From Marinagarivorans algicola (lineage in GTDB: Bacteria; Pseudomonadota; Gammaproteobacteria; Pseudomonadales; Cellvibrionaceae), in contig NZ_LGAK01000043.1 of NCBI RefSeq assembly GCF_001292705.1, positions 1-46,549 on the forward strand: DNA of 46,549 bases, given 5' to 3'. The translations under genes were made by a program, and so were the position numbers. The stretch's first letter is position 1; the number at the start of each line of letters is the position of its first letter. The notes below the pieces were generated by a model. It saw only the letters and a list, made by a program, of their open reading frames with translations. It did not search any database and was not told where the DNA came from. Positions 34,414-42,781 of the stretch are shown one piece after another.

Positions 34414-36777
34414 TTAAGCAGGTTCTACCGCAGAGTTTGGAGTTGATATAGCTTGCGCGGGTGGCTTACCAACCGCTTTTAAAGGCTTTTTGTCGAGTGC
34501 CATAAGCAATGGCGGTAATAGTAGAAAATCAATAATTAATGCTGCAGCAATAGTAATAGCCGTCACCAAACCCATATCAGAGTTTAATTTAAAACTCGAT
34601 AATACCAATATCATAAAGCCCGCAACCAAAACCAATGTTGTCACCACCAGTGCTTGCCCTACTTGATTAAATGCATAGAGCGTAGCTTGCTGTGCATCCA
34701 ACCCTTTTTCACGGCGGGCTCGCAAATATTTGCTTAAAAAATGCACGGTATCATCAACCACAATACCGAGTGTCATACCCGCAACCACCGAAACCGACAT
34801 ACCGACTTGACCATTGACCATGCCCCAAATACCAAAAGCAATGCCTGCTGGTATCAAATTGGGAATCAAGCTAATTAAACCAATTTTTATTGAGCGCAAT
34901 GCTGCCATCAAAATAAAAGAAATAAAAATAAGTGCAATGGTAGTACCACCCAACAAGCTATGACTATTGCGCACACCAATATGAGCAAACATTAAAGTAG
35001 GACTTGCCGCCATGACTTTGTAATCTGGCACATGACTGTTTAACCATTTTTCAATAGACTGCTCTAGCATAAGTACTTGATTGCTACTTAAATTTTTAGT
35101 CGTCATAGTAATACGCGTCGCAGACTTATTCACATCAATCTGATTATTTAAGTCTAAACCATAGGGTAAAGACATTTCATACAATAATAAATATTGTGCC
35201 GCAAGCTCACGCGAATCAGGTAGCATATACTGACTAGGATCATCGCCATGCATGCTTTTGTTAAGCCGTTTCATGGTATCGCTAAACGTATTAACATGGC
35301 TCACTTCGGGGTAGGTTTTTAAGTGCGCAACAAAATTTGACACGGCCTGTAAATAAGCGGGCTCCGCAATACCCCCATCATCTTGCGCATTAAAAGAGTA
35401 TTCAATGGTGTAGGCGCTAATTAAATGCTTGGCCGCATAATCGCTATCAACACGAAATGGAACGCTCTCATCAAAATATTTAACAAACTCATCGTTGATT
35501 TCATTTTTAGGAACAAATGCCGTAAAAAATATACTCACCGCCAGCATGACCCACAATAAAGGCTTGCGCTTATGGATCACTAATTGACCGAGTTTATTTA
35601 AAGCCGTATTTTTTTGGCTAAAATTAGTCTGCGCTTTAATGCGAATCGGTAAAACAGCCACCAGCGCAGGTAAAAAACTAATGCTGAATACAAAAGCCAA
35701 CAACACACCCACAGCTACAATATTACCTAAGTCTGCTAGCGGAGGCACCTCAGAAAAGTTCATACTTAAAAAACCAAGAATCGTGGTAGCAGACGTCAAG
35801 AAAATAGGCATCATATTGACGCGTAGACTTTCAATTAAAGCGTTGTGTTTAGTTTCGCCGTTACGCATATTCCATAAAAAAGTAACCAGTAAATGTACTG
35901 CATCAGCGACTGCCATAGTTAAAATAATGATAGGAGCAGAGGCTGTCGGTGGCGTTAGCTTAAGGCCTTGCCAACCAAAAATGCCCATGGCAGCCACAAT
36001 AGAAAATATAATCAATAAAAATGTACTCAATGTTGCACTAAAGCTGCGCAATAAAACCCCTACCACCACAATGACAACCAAAAACATCAGCGGAATCAAC
36101 GTAGCCATATCTTTTTGTGCTGCCTCGGCAAATGAGGCATTCATCATAAGCAGACCCGTCAAGCGTACTTCTAAGTTGGGGTCTTGTGCTTTAAGTTGCT
36201 TGGCTAAGTCACGGGCAAAAATTGCGGCTTCGGGGACTTCGGTCAGGGTTTTACCTGGTAATTGAATCGTAATATTGACCGCTGTGATACTTCCATCAGT
36301 ATTAATCAAGCGCTGTACCAGCAACGGCTCTTCGGTGGCAATTTTTTTAATTTTTTGAAGTTGCGCCATATTAAGCGCATTGGGTTCAGAGATTAAATCA
36401 GCCACATTCAGATCATCTTCGATGGCCTCGGTATGCTGATAATTAGTTATCGAATCAACCCTTGTTGAGTAAGGTGTTTGCCACGCTTGTTCAGTTAACC
36501 ACTGCACACTGCTCAATGTTTGAGGCGTAAAAACTTTGCCATCTTTTGGAGTGAGTACAAACAGAATATTATCACTTTTATCATAGGTATTTTGCATGGC
36601 CTCAAAAGCTTCGAGCTGAGGATTTTCTTTCGCAAAAAAAGCACGGTAATCATCGGTAAACGCGAGATTTTTACCACCGGCTCCTGCCAGTATCACCCCC
36701 ATAATACTGGCAGTAATAATCAGCCAGCGAAAGCGTAAAACGCCTTTGGCATAGCGAACGACAAGTGATTGGGTCAC
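34414..36777 (-). CDS. MMPL/RND superfamily permease
   Basis: 787 residues from a GTG at 36777. The frame is open a further 37 codons, but AAGGAG 7 nt before the GTG, and a first membrane helix that follows promptly (WLIITASIMGVILAGAG), settle the start. It has the duplicated layout of the family: one helix, a periplasmic loop (about 40-200), five helices (from about 230), then a second set (MLAVSIFFTAF, loop, then five helices ending LIIDFLLLPPLLMAL). Conserved polar residues occur in AVADAVHLLVTF and GIVVDDTVHFL. Such proteins export lipids or hydrophobic compounds using the proton gradient. Followed by the LolA-like and outer-membrane partners. Confidence 0.9.
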   Translation of the reverse strand: MTQSLVVRYAKGVLRFRWLIITASIMGVILAGAGGKNLAFTDDYRAFFAKENPQLEAFEAMQNTYDKSDNILFVLTPKDGKVFTPQTLSSVQWLTEQAWQTPYSTRVDSITNYQHTEAIEDDLNVADLISEPNALNMAQLQKIKKIATEEPLLVQRLINTDGSITAVNITIQLPGKTLTEVPEAAIFARDLAKQLKAQDPNLEVRLTGLLMMNASFAEAAQKDMATLIPLMFLVVIVVVGVLLRSFSATLSTFLLIIFSIVAAMGIFGWQGLKLTPPTASAPIIILTMAVADAVHLLVTFLWNMRNGETKHNALIESLRVNMMPIFLTSATTILGFLSMNFSEVPPLADLGNIVAVGVLLAFVFSISFLPALVAVLPIRIKAQTNFSQKNTALNKLGQLVIHKRKPLLWVMLAVSIFFTAFVPKNEINDEFVKYFDESVPFRVDSDYAAKHLISAYTIEYSFNAQDDGGIAEPAYLQAVSNFVAHLKTYPEVSHVNTFSDTMKRLNKSMHGDDPSQYMLPDSRELAAQYLLLYEMSLPYGLDLNNQIDVNKSATRITMTTKNLSSNQVLMLEQSIEKWLNSHVPDYKVMAASPTLMFAHIGVRNSHSLLGGTTIALIFISFILMAALRSIKIGLISLIPNLIPAGIAFGIWGMVNGQVGMSVSVVAGMTLGIVVDDTVHFLSKYLRARREKGLDAQQATLYAFNQVGQALVVTTLVLVAGFMILVLSSFKLNSDMGLVTAITIAAALIIDFLLLPPLLMALDKKPLKAVGKPPAQAISTPNSAVEPA

Positions 36778-37550
36778 TGTAATACTCCTTGAATAAATGT
36801 TGGCATCGGTTGACAATGATTGGTATGACAGCGCTGAATCACACTGCTGGCAGGGCAATATTAATAAAAGCAATATTAGTAAAAGCAATAACAGACTAGT
36901 TGCTGGGGTTCAGTAGCATACAGATTAACTAGCCTGCCAATATTCGTTTACTCAATTTAACATGCGCTATTTTTGCAGTATTAATCATCGTCTCGATGGT
37001 AATGAGCCGACACAATAAATTAACGAGTGAATAATTAAATTAAGCAAGTTAGCCAATATAGGCATAAAACCCCGCACGCATGATACTCAGTTGGGTGATT
37101 ATTGCATGGGGTTTTCATGCCAAAAAGCTAAGCCCAATGCCATTTATTCAATGCGAAAATAGCACTAAGCCTTTTCTACTATCCTTGAAAAGGAATTACA
37201 CTCAAGGCATCAGCTTAATAGGCACTGATAAGAAAGGCGCCACCGCCAACAACCTATTAGCTTCTGTAGTGCCCTTATCCTTTACCTACTGGTTCCCTAA
37301 CCTCAAGTAAAAAGCCTAAAACACACTAAAGTATGAGCGCATAGAGACAATAACGACCACTTTAAGTGGCTAAGATATACCCAAAGCGTGCGATATAATG
37401 GACAATCGTGTAAGATTTTACCTCAAATACTAAATTATACGATTTGGTTATAGTTATAATGACTAGCTATTTCAAAATGCTTTTTGACAAAAGCATTAAA
37501 GGCGTCAAAGATTGTGGAGGCAACCACAATTACTCACAAGGAAATACAGG
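36778..37550. other. Long divergent intergenic region
   Basis: 773 bp between the MMPL operon and the small plus-strand gene. AAAACCCC at 37066-37073 and GGGGTTTT at 37108-37115 form an inverted pair, and AATCGTGTAA / TTATACGATT form another near 37404-37444. A 76-codon plus-strand frame at 37080-37310 has no ribosome binding site and is not accepted. A hairpin ATTGTGG/CCACAAT lies at 37511-37530 just before the next gene. Confidence 0.4.
36785..36790 (-). promoter_or_regulatory. Ribosome binding site fixing a GTG start
   Basis: AAGGAG on the minus strand, 7 nt before the GTG codon of the MMPL gene (complement of 36775-36777). Confidence 0.85.
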
Positions 37551-37859
37551 ATGTTACAAGCAGTGTTAAACACAATACCCAGCCCCGTTAAAATAAACAG
37601 CAAGAATTTAGCATTTGATAGTGACGAGCGCCGCACAGGTGTTGCTCCCATCCCTGAAAGCATTGATTTATACCTCAACGATGCCCAAATGGAAGCTCTC
37701 CAGACCATGGAATATTTTGGCTGGCAACTCGCTTTTATTCGCCGTAGCGACTTGAATAATATCATCCCCGTGATTCAGCATATTCAGAGTAAAGAATTTG
37801 CCGTACTCGATACCGAGGGCGATATTATTCGCGATCCCGATATCGGCTTAAGACAGTGA
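37551..37859 (+). CDS. Conserved-looking hypothetical protein (102 aa)
   Basis: 102 residues from the ATG at 37551, with AAGGAAA at 37538-37544 upstream; a TTG-initiated form would add 13 residues. Cytosolic, no signal peptide or membrane segment. The middle, DERRTGVAPIPESIDLYL followed by MEALQTMEYFGWQLAFIRR and VAVLDTEG-like strands, has the look of a small conserved gammaproteobacterial protein, but I cannot attach a function. The leader contains a short hairpin with GGA in its stem-loop and two further GGA motifs, as in CsrA/RsmA targets. Confidence 0.75.
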   Translation: MLQAVLNTIPSPVKINSKNLAFDSDERRTGVAPIPESIDLYLNDAQMEALQTMEYFGWQLAFIRRSDLNNIIPVIQHIQSKEFAVLDTEGDIIRDPDIGLRQ

Positions 37860-37947
37860 TCTACAGGCAATCAGAGAGTCAAACGATTGCCATGACATAT
37901 CAGCTCGCACCGCCTGAACACTCGTGATTACAGCTGTTATCGATGTA

Positions 37948-37993
37948 ACTAATAGGTATCGGCGTAGCTAAAACAAGCTACACCGATAATTAG
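37948..37993. terminator. Strong hairpin between convergent genes
   Basis: Arms TATCGGCGTAGCT (37957-37969) and AGCTACACCGATA (37976-37988) pair at 12 of 13 positions around a 6-nt loop, with outer CTAAT/ATTAG pairing that leaves a small bulge. It lies between the small plus-strand gene and the convergent DUF2058 gene. No T-run follows on either strand, so a terminator role is uncertain. Confidence 0.45.
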
Positions 37994-38086
37994 CAGGCTC
38001 TAACATTTTGCTAAAGCCACACCAACGCTCCAAAGTTCATAGCCTAGGCATGACCTAAGTCGTCAAGGCCATCGTCAAAACTTGCT

Positions 38087-38641
38087 CTACCACATCAAAT
38101 CATCAGGGATCACATAATCTTTATACGGGTCGTCTTCTGCTTCTTTCTCTTGAGCAGGCGCAGTATTGGTTACCACAATAAACGAATCATCGCGTTGCGC
38201 AATTTTGTCGGCAACCATTGTCGGCACTAAATGATAGGCGCCTTCTAAGCGTGTAATCGTTAAAATACCATTGACAATTTGACGCTGAACACTGCTGGAG
38301 ACCATCATTTTTTTGATTGTCGTGCCATCGGTAAAATTATATTCCACCTCTGTTTTACTGTCTCTATCAAGCTTGGGCTTACTGTGATTTTGTATGAGCT
38401 GCTTAATTTGTGCCGCAATAGCCTTTTGCTGTGCTTGCTCTTCGCGCTGCAGGTTTAGTGCTTTATCTTTGGCAATTTTAGCGGCACGCGCTGCTTCGGC
38501 AGCCGCTTTGGCTTCGTCTATCTTGACCTCTTTGCTGCGCCTATCAACATTGGCCTGTTTACGTTTTTCTTTGTTTGCTTTTTTAGCCTTTTTACCATCA
38601 ATAAGGCCAGCGTTTAACAGTTGATCTTGAAGAGATGCCAT
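38087..38641 (-). CDS. yaiL: DUF2058 family protein (YaiL-like)
   Basis: 184 residues. The N terminus MASLQDQLLNAGLIDGKKAK begins a highly charged Lys/Arg/Ala-rich coiled-coil segment (about 15-75), as in E. coli YaiL. The C-terminal domain carries EVEYNFTDGTTIKKMMVS, LEGAYHLVPTMVADKIAQRD and ends DPYKDYVIPDDLMW, all family hallmarks. The family has been described as nucleoprotein or polynucleotide-associated, but its cellular role is unsettled. It lies 17 bp downstream of the MATE transporter gene and is probably co-transcribed with it. Confidence 0.92.
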   Translation of the reverse strand: MASLQDQLLNAGLIDGKKAKKANKEKRKQANVDRRSKEVKIDEAKAAAEAARAAKIAKDKALNLQREEQAQQKAIAAQIKQLIQNHSKPKLDRDSKTEVEYNFTDGTTIKKMMVSSSVQRQIVNGILTITRLEGAYHLVPTMVADKIAQRDDSFIVVTNTAPAQEKEAEDDPYKDYVIPDDLMW

Positions 38642-38658
38642 AATTCAACTCGTACAGG

Positions 38659-39987
38659 TTATAAAGTTTGGTGGGGTAAATTTTTGATTTTCCAATAAGC
38701 GGCAACCGTACCGGCAATACCAATAAGCGCCGCACCTATAAGAACCCCCCAGTATACACCCACAGGCCCTGCCCATTGGCCACCATAGTAAGCAAAAGGC
38801 ACAGTAAATATCGTCGCCTTAGCAAAGTTAAACCCTGTTGCCCAGGTCGCAACGCGCAAATTATTAAACAGCGCGTTAGTCACAAACGTCATACCATTAA
38901 ATAAACTCATTAGGCTTAAGCCATAGCAATAAGCGCGAATCAGTTGCGCGGCCTCACCTTCCACATTAAATAGCTGAATAATAACATCGGTTAATGCAAA
39001 TAAAAGAAGGCATGCCACTAGGCAGTAGGTAAGGGTAAATAGTAAGCTATCGCGCAAAGTACGCATAATACGCGGATACAATTTAGCGCCTAAATTTTGC
39101 CCAGCAATAGGCCCAACCGCCCCCGAAAGCGCAAATAATCCCGCAAACATTAACGGCTGCACTTTGCTGATAATCGCATTGCCGGCGACGGCGCTATCAC
39201 CAAATTGCGCCATCGTGGCGGTAATGTAGGCCACACCTATCGGCGTAGAAAGGTTCGTCAATACTGCCGGTAAAGCGGTATAGCCGTAATGCTTAGCATC
39301 GCCCAGCCAACCCGCCCAATGTGGCATAGCTAATAGCTGATAAGCTTTACCCACGCGGTACAATCCATAGCTCAACATGGCAATACGTGCGCATACCGTA
39401 GCAACAGCTGCGCCCTCAATATTCATGTCCAAGCCAAAAATAAATAGCGGATCTAAAACCGCATTCACACCACCACCAATAAGCGTTAAATACATACCTT
39501 CTTTAGCGTGCCCTAAGGCGCGCATTACACCACTACAGGCCATAGCCAAGGCCATTAACGGTAAACTAGGCACAATAATTTGCATGTAAGCATACGCCAA
39601 ATCAAACGCCCGCCCTGTGGCACCTAATTGCTCAAGCAAAATGGGTAAAAAGACAAAAACAGCAGCCGCAACGGGGGTTGTAGCCAGCACAATGGTCGTA
39701 AATATGTGCGCAATTAGTTGCCGCGTACTGTGTGTATTACCTTCGCCAACCGCTTGCGATACCAATGCACCACAGCCAATCGATAAACCTATGCACAATG
39801 AAATTGTAAAAAACAAAATAGAACCGGCATAACCAATAGCCGCCGCCAGCTCGATTTCACCGAGCAAGCTCAGCCAATACATATCGACCAAATCGACTAA
39901 AAATAACGACAACAACCCAGCTGTTGCTGCAAAAGTCATTACACTTACGTGTTTAAAAATAGAGCCTTGTGTAAATTTGGCTTGCAT
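38659..39987 (-). CDS. MATE family efflux transporter
   Basis: 442 residues with about twelve membrane helices in two related halves. Family features include VDLVDMYWLSLLGEIELAAA in helix 1-2, GALVSQAVGEGN, LMALAMACSGVMRALGHAKEG and, in the second half, SGAVGPIAGQNLGAK. Members couple export of cationic drugs, dyes or metabolites to Na+ or H+ entry at the inner membrane. Substrate unknown. First gene of a two-gene unit with the DUF2058 gene, divergent from the M48 protease gene. Confidence 0.94.
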   Translation of the reverse strand: MQAKFTQGSIFKHVSVMTFAATAGLLSLFLVDLVDMYWLSLLGEIELAAAIGYAGSILFFTISLCIGLSIGCGALVSQAVGEGNTHSTRQLIAHIFTTIVLATTPVAAAVFVFLPILLEQLGATGRAFDLAYAYMQIIVPSLPLMALAMACSGVMRALGHAKEGMYLTLIGGGVNAVLDPLFIFGLDMNIEGAAVATVCARIAMLSYGLYRVGKAYQLLAMPHWAGWLGDAKHYGYTALPAVLTNLSTPIGVAYITATMAQFGDSAVAGNAIISKVQPLMFAGLFALSGAVGPIAGQNLGAKLYPRIMRTLRDSLLFTLTYCLVACLLLFALTDVIIQLFNVEGEAAQLIRAYCYGLSLMSLFNGMTFVTNALFNNLRVATWATGFNFAKATIFTVPFAYYGGQWAGPVGVYWGVLIGAALIGIAGTVAAYWKIKNLPHQTL

Positions 39988-40247
39988 AGATTGGCCTAGA
40001 GTCGTTTTAAAAGCTTACAAGGGCTGGTTTGGCGGGCGAACATCGCTTAAGTTCAATTTTACCCGCACGGGTGAGCCATTATTAATGTCAGCGGTATTAA
40101 CGCAAGAGCAATACTCAAAAAAGCCGCCGCTTAGCGAGTGTATTAATCTATCTGGTGCGCACAAGGCTACCTACCTTGTGGACTTTTGCTACACTTGCGC
40201 CAGTTTTCGTTAGTCAACACCCTTTATTTATTTACCAAGGAGCCACT

Positions 40248-41543
40248 ATGCGCTTATTTGCTAACGGCCTCACGCTATCGCGTTTGGCTGCCACTATAGC
40301 CAGCCCACTGTTATTGGCTAGCTGTTTAGCCGTCAACCCTGTCACTGGCGAAAGAGAGTTAGTGCTGATGCCGCTCAGCCAGCAAATCTCTATGGGTGAG
40401 CAATACTACGGCCCTTACCAACAGCAGCAAGGCGGGCAATATACTGTCGATCCGGGTCTAACACGTTATGTAGCCGGCATTGGTAAGAGGCTGGCCGCCG
40501 TGAGCGATCAGCCCGATTTACCGTACGAATTTGTTGTACTTAACGATAGCAGCCCTAACGCATGGGCTCTACCTGGCGGCAAAATTGCCATTAATCGTGG
40601 CCTACTGGTGATGCTAGATGACGAAGCGCAGCTGGCAGCAGTTATCGGCCACGAGATCGTGCATGCCGCCGCCGGCCACAGTGCCGCACAGCAAACTCGC
40701 CAAACACTTTTGGGCATGGGCACACAAGCCCTTGGCGCTGTTGCTCAGCAAACCGAATACGGCGGCTTAATTATGATGGGCACACAATATGGTAGCGGCG
40801 CATTAAATGCGCACTATGGACGCGATGACGAACTAGAGGCCGATGAATACGGCGTAAAATACATGGAGCGTACCGGCTATCACCCGCAAGCAGCTGTAGA
40901 GCTACAAGAAAAATTTTTAGCCCTTAAAAACGGCAACGACGGCGACTTTATGAGTAACCTACTCGCCAGTCATCCGCCTTCTGGCGAACGCGTAAAGCGC
41001 AACAGTCGCTACGCGAGTGGTAAAAGTGGTGTGCGCAACAAAGCCGCCTTTCAACAGGCAACAGCGCAGCTACGCAAAGATCAAGTAGCCTATGATTTAC
41101 ACGCCCAAGCCTTAAAATACGCCAATAATAAACAAATGGATAAAGCCCTCGACATGGCTAGCCAAGCTGTTAAAAGGCAACCTAAAGAAGCTTTATTTCA
41201 CACCGCTTACGGGCAATTATTATTAGCCAATAAACAACCCAGCCAAGCCTATAGCGCCTTTACAAAAGCAGTACAGCAAAACCCCAACTACTTTTTGCCG
41301 CAATTAATGGCAGGCTTAAGCGCTAAAGAGCTAGGTAAAAAAGCCGAAGCGCAAAAATATTTAAGTACCAGTTTGCGCCTACTGCCTACCGCACAAGCTA
41401 ACTATTATTTGGGTGAGCTAGCACTAGAAAGCAATAAAAACGCTGCTGCTAATTACTTTAAAGCCGCCGCCACCGATCAAGGCGAAGTAGGTAAGGCCGC
41501 TCAAGCGCAATTGGCGCGCCTAGGTATTGGCACTCAACAATAA
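40248..41543 (+). CDS. M48 family metalloprotease lipoprotein with C-terminal TPR repeats (BepA-like)
   Basis: 431 residues from the ATG at 40248, which has AAGGAG at 40237-40242 and gives a lipoprotein signal directly (LLLASC); the frame extends 31 codons upstream without signal character. The zinc motif is HEIVH at 135-139, with a downstream DELEADEYGVKYM supplying the third ligand. The PNAWALPGGKIAINRGLL segment and the C-terminal tetratricopeptide-like repeats (about 295-425) match BepA/YfgC, which degrades or assists assembly of outer-membrane proteins. BepA itself is soluble and periplasmic; the lipobox here suggests membrane anchoring. Monocistronic. Confidence 0.92.
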   Translation: MRLFANGLTLSRLAATIASPLLLASCLAVNPVTGERELVLMPLSQQISMGEQYYGPYQQQQGGQYTVDPGLTRYVAGIGKRLAAVSDQPDLPYEFVVLNDSSPNAWALPGGKIAINRGLLVMLDDEAQLAAVIGHEIVHAAAGHSAAQQTRQTLLGMGTQALGAVAQQTEYGGLIMMGTQYGSGALNAHYGRDDELEADEYGVKYMERTGYHPQAAVELQEKFLALKNGNDGDFMSNLLASHPPSGERVKRNSRYASGKSGVRNKAAFQQATAQLRKDQVAYDLHAQALKYANNKQMDKALDMASQAVKRQPKEALFHTAYGQLLLANKQPSQAYSAFTKAVQQNPNYFLPQLMAGLSAKELGKKAEAQKYLSTSLRLLPTAQANYYLGELALESNKNAAANYFKAAATDQGEVGKAAQAQLARLGIGTQQ

Positions 41544-41576
41544 CACAGTGCAATACTCATAAGACGGCACCTGCGT

Positions 41577-41867
41577 TTATTGAAACGCCAATGCAGGTGC
41601 TAGGTCTTGCCGCCATTGCTCTAATGTTATTTTGACCTGCTGAACTTGCGCTGGAGAGCTCGCCGCCTGAATAGCAATCACTTCACCGGCAGTCAAACAG
41701 TACAGGGCTAAGTCATTCGCTTCTACTGATTGATCAGCCACTGCAACATAATCGGAGCACGAAGCCTGCAGTAACTCTAAGGCATAATCGACAGGTTCTA
41801 TCTCTACATCAGCAATAACGGGACAAGCCAACAGTGTCGCTAGGGTAAAAAGTGTTATTTTCTTCAT
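41577..41867 (-). CDS. Small secreted hypothetical protein
   Basis: 96 residues from the ATG at 41867, with AAGG 8 nt upstream; earlier starts lack a site and would bury the signal peptide. MKKITLFTLATLLACPVIAD is a Sec signal, cleaved near residue 19. The mature 77 residues are acidic and helical, with two Cys (ASCSDY and LYCLTA) that could form one disulfide. Not recognised. Convergent with the M48 protease gene, stops 33 bp apart. Confidence 0.65.
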   Translation of the reverse strand: MKKITLFTLATLLACPVIADVEIEPVDYALELLQASCSDYVAVADQSVEANDLALYCLTAGEVIAIQAASSPAQVQQVKITLEQWRQDLAPALAFQ

Positions 41868-42296
41868 CAACATCGCCTTTATTATTTTGTCACTATTCAG
41901 AGCTGCCGAAATTGGGTGTGAATCCATCAGTACCCCATGAGGTGAGATTTATTCGCTTGGCTAAATAGTGACATTATTTTTATTCATTACTGGGTGTCAT
42001 TTTTGGAATTTAAGCACTCAAAAATACTGCCCTCTTAATTTATTACCCCGCTAGTGAATTGGCAATGCAGCAAGCAATATGCCTGTCATGCAAAGCCGCT
42101 TTATTGCGCACGATTTAATATGCACATTAAAAATAAATATATTTTGTCATGAAATTATCATATTTGTAAAAAAATGGTTCATAAATAAGGCTCTACCGCT
42201 GCTTTTACGAATCAGGATAAATCGCGATATTTCACGGTTTGTTTTAATTTTTAATATTAATCAAAAACTCACTACACCGTAAAGATAAGGCTCAAT
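41868..42296. other. Intergenic AT-rich region
   Basis: 429 bp, very AT-rich towards the HopJ gene. A 67-codon frame at 42079-42282 has no ribosome binding site and poor composition and is not accepted. I see no structured element or repeat in it. Confidence 0.4.
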
Positions 42297-42626
42297 ATGT
42301 CGACTCTGACCCACTTTTTAACCCTGCTAAACACACAACCGCACACCATTAGCTTTCAACAAACAATGGCAATTATTAAACAGTACTATCACTATACCCC
42401 CACCGCATTTACCAATGGCCGCTTAACCAATGCGGCTGGGGCCAACGAAGGGTCGTGTCAGTTATTAGCCTTTGCTCAGGCACAAACACTGGCCTGCTTT
42501 GGTGATTATTACCGTGTCGATGTGCTGCAAAACCCTCAAAATACAGATCACGCCAATATTCGCAATTTTATGCAAACCGGCTGGGCAGCCGTGCATTTTG
42601 ACGGTGAAGCACTCCATCGGCGCTAA
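42297..42626 (+). CDS. HopJ type III effector family protein
   Basis: 109 residues. The family signature is plain: FQQTMAIIKQYYHYTPTAF, then FTNGRLTNAAGANEGSC, LLAFAQAQTL, CFGDYYRVDVLQNP and NIRNFMQTGWAAVHFDGEAL. Although named after the Pseudomonas effector HopJ, relatives are common in free-living bacteria without type III secretion, where the role is unknown; no secretion genes are seen here. AAGG lies 6 nt before the ATG. A near-perfect hairpin follows the stop. Confidence 0.93.
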   Translation: MSTLTHFLTLLNTQPHTISFQQTMAIIKQYYHYTPTAFTNGRLTNAAGANEGSCQLLAFAQAQTLACFGDYYRVDVLQNPQNTDHANIRNFMQTGWAAVHFDGEALHRR

Positions 42627-42655
42627 GCTCCAAAAGTCATCGAACTTTTTGAGCT
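42626..42655. terminator. Hairpin downstream of HopJ gene
   Basis: Arms AGCTCCAAAAGT (42626-42637) and ACTTTTTGAGCT (42644-42655) pair at 11 of 12 positions around a 6-nt loop. The T-run lies inside the 3' arm rather than after it, so termination strength is uncertain. Confidence 0.45.
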
Positions 42656-42738
42656 AAGATCCATCAAAGACCTTTAAAAGATAATTATGAGACACGCATT
42701 AACCCTAGATTGGCTTACCTACCTTACACACCACCGGG

Positions 42739-42748
42739 AGTACAACGT
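42739..42748 (-). promoter_or_regulatory. Candidate Ter-like Tus binding site
   Basis: On the minus strand the sequence reads ACGTTGTACT, sharing the GTTGTA core and following ACT with the E. coli Ter consensus (ATGTTGTAACTA). It lies 33 bp upstream of the Tus-like gene, as TerB does in E. coli, where Tus represses its own gene. The match is short and could be chance. Confidence 0.35.
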
Positions 42749-42781
42749 GACCTCAACCCTAGACCCGCTTAAGAGCTACAC

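Noticed and set aside
35639-36265. 208-codon plus-strand frame opposite the MMPL gene
   Set aside because: Thr/Lys/Ile-rich mirror of a membrane protein gene; no ribosome binding site or motif.
37080-37310. 76-codon plus-strand frame
   Set aside because: No ribosome binding site, composition unlike neighbours, lies in an AT-rich regulatory gap, and no recognisable motif.
39977-40213. 78-codon plus-strand frame between the MATE and M48 genes
   Set aside because: Overlaps the start of the MATE gene on the other strand, has no ribosome binding site and no protein-like pattern.
42079-42282. 67-codon plus-strand frame before the HopJ gene
   Set aside because: Very AT-rich with Ile/Phe/Lys-heavy composition typical of a chance frame; no ribosome binding site.
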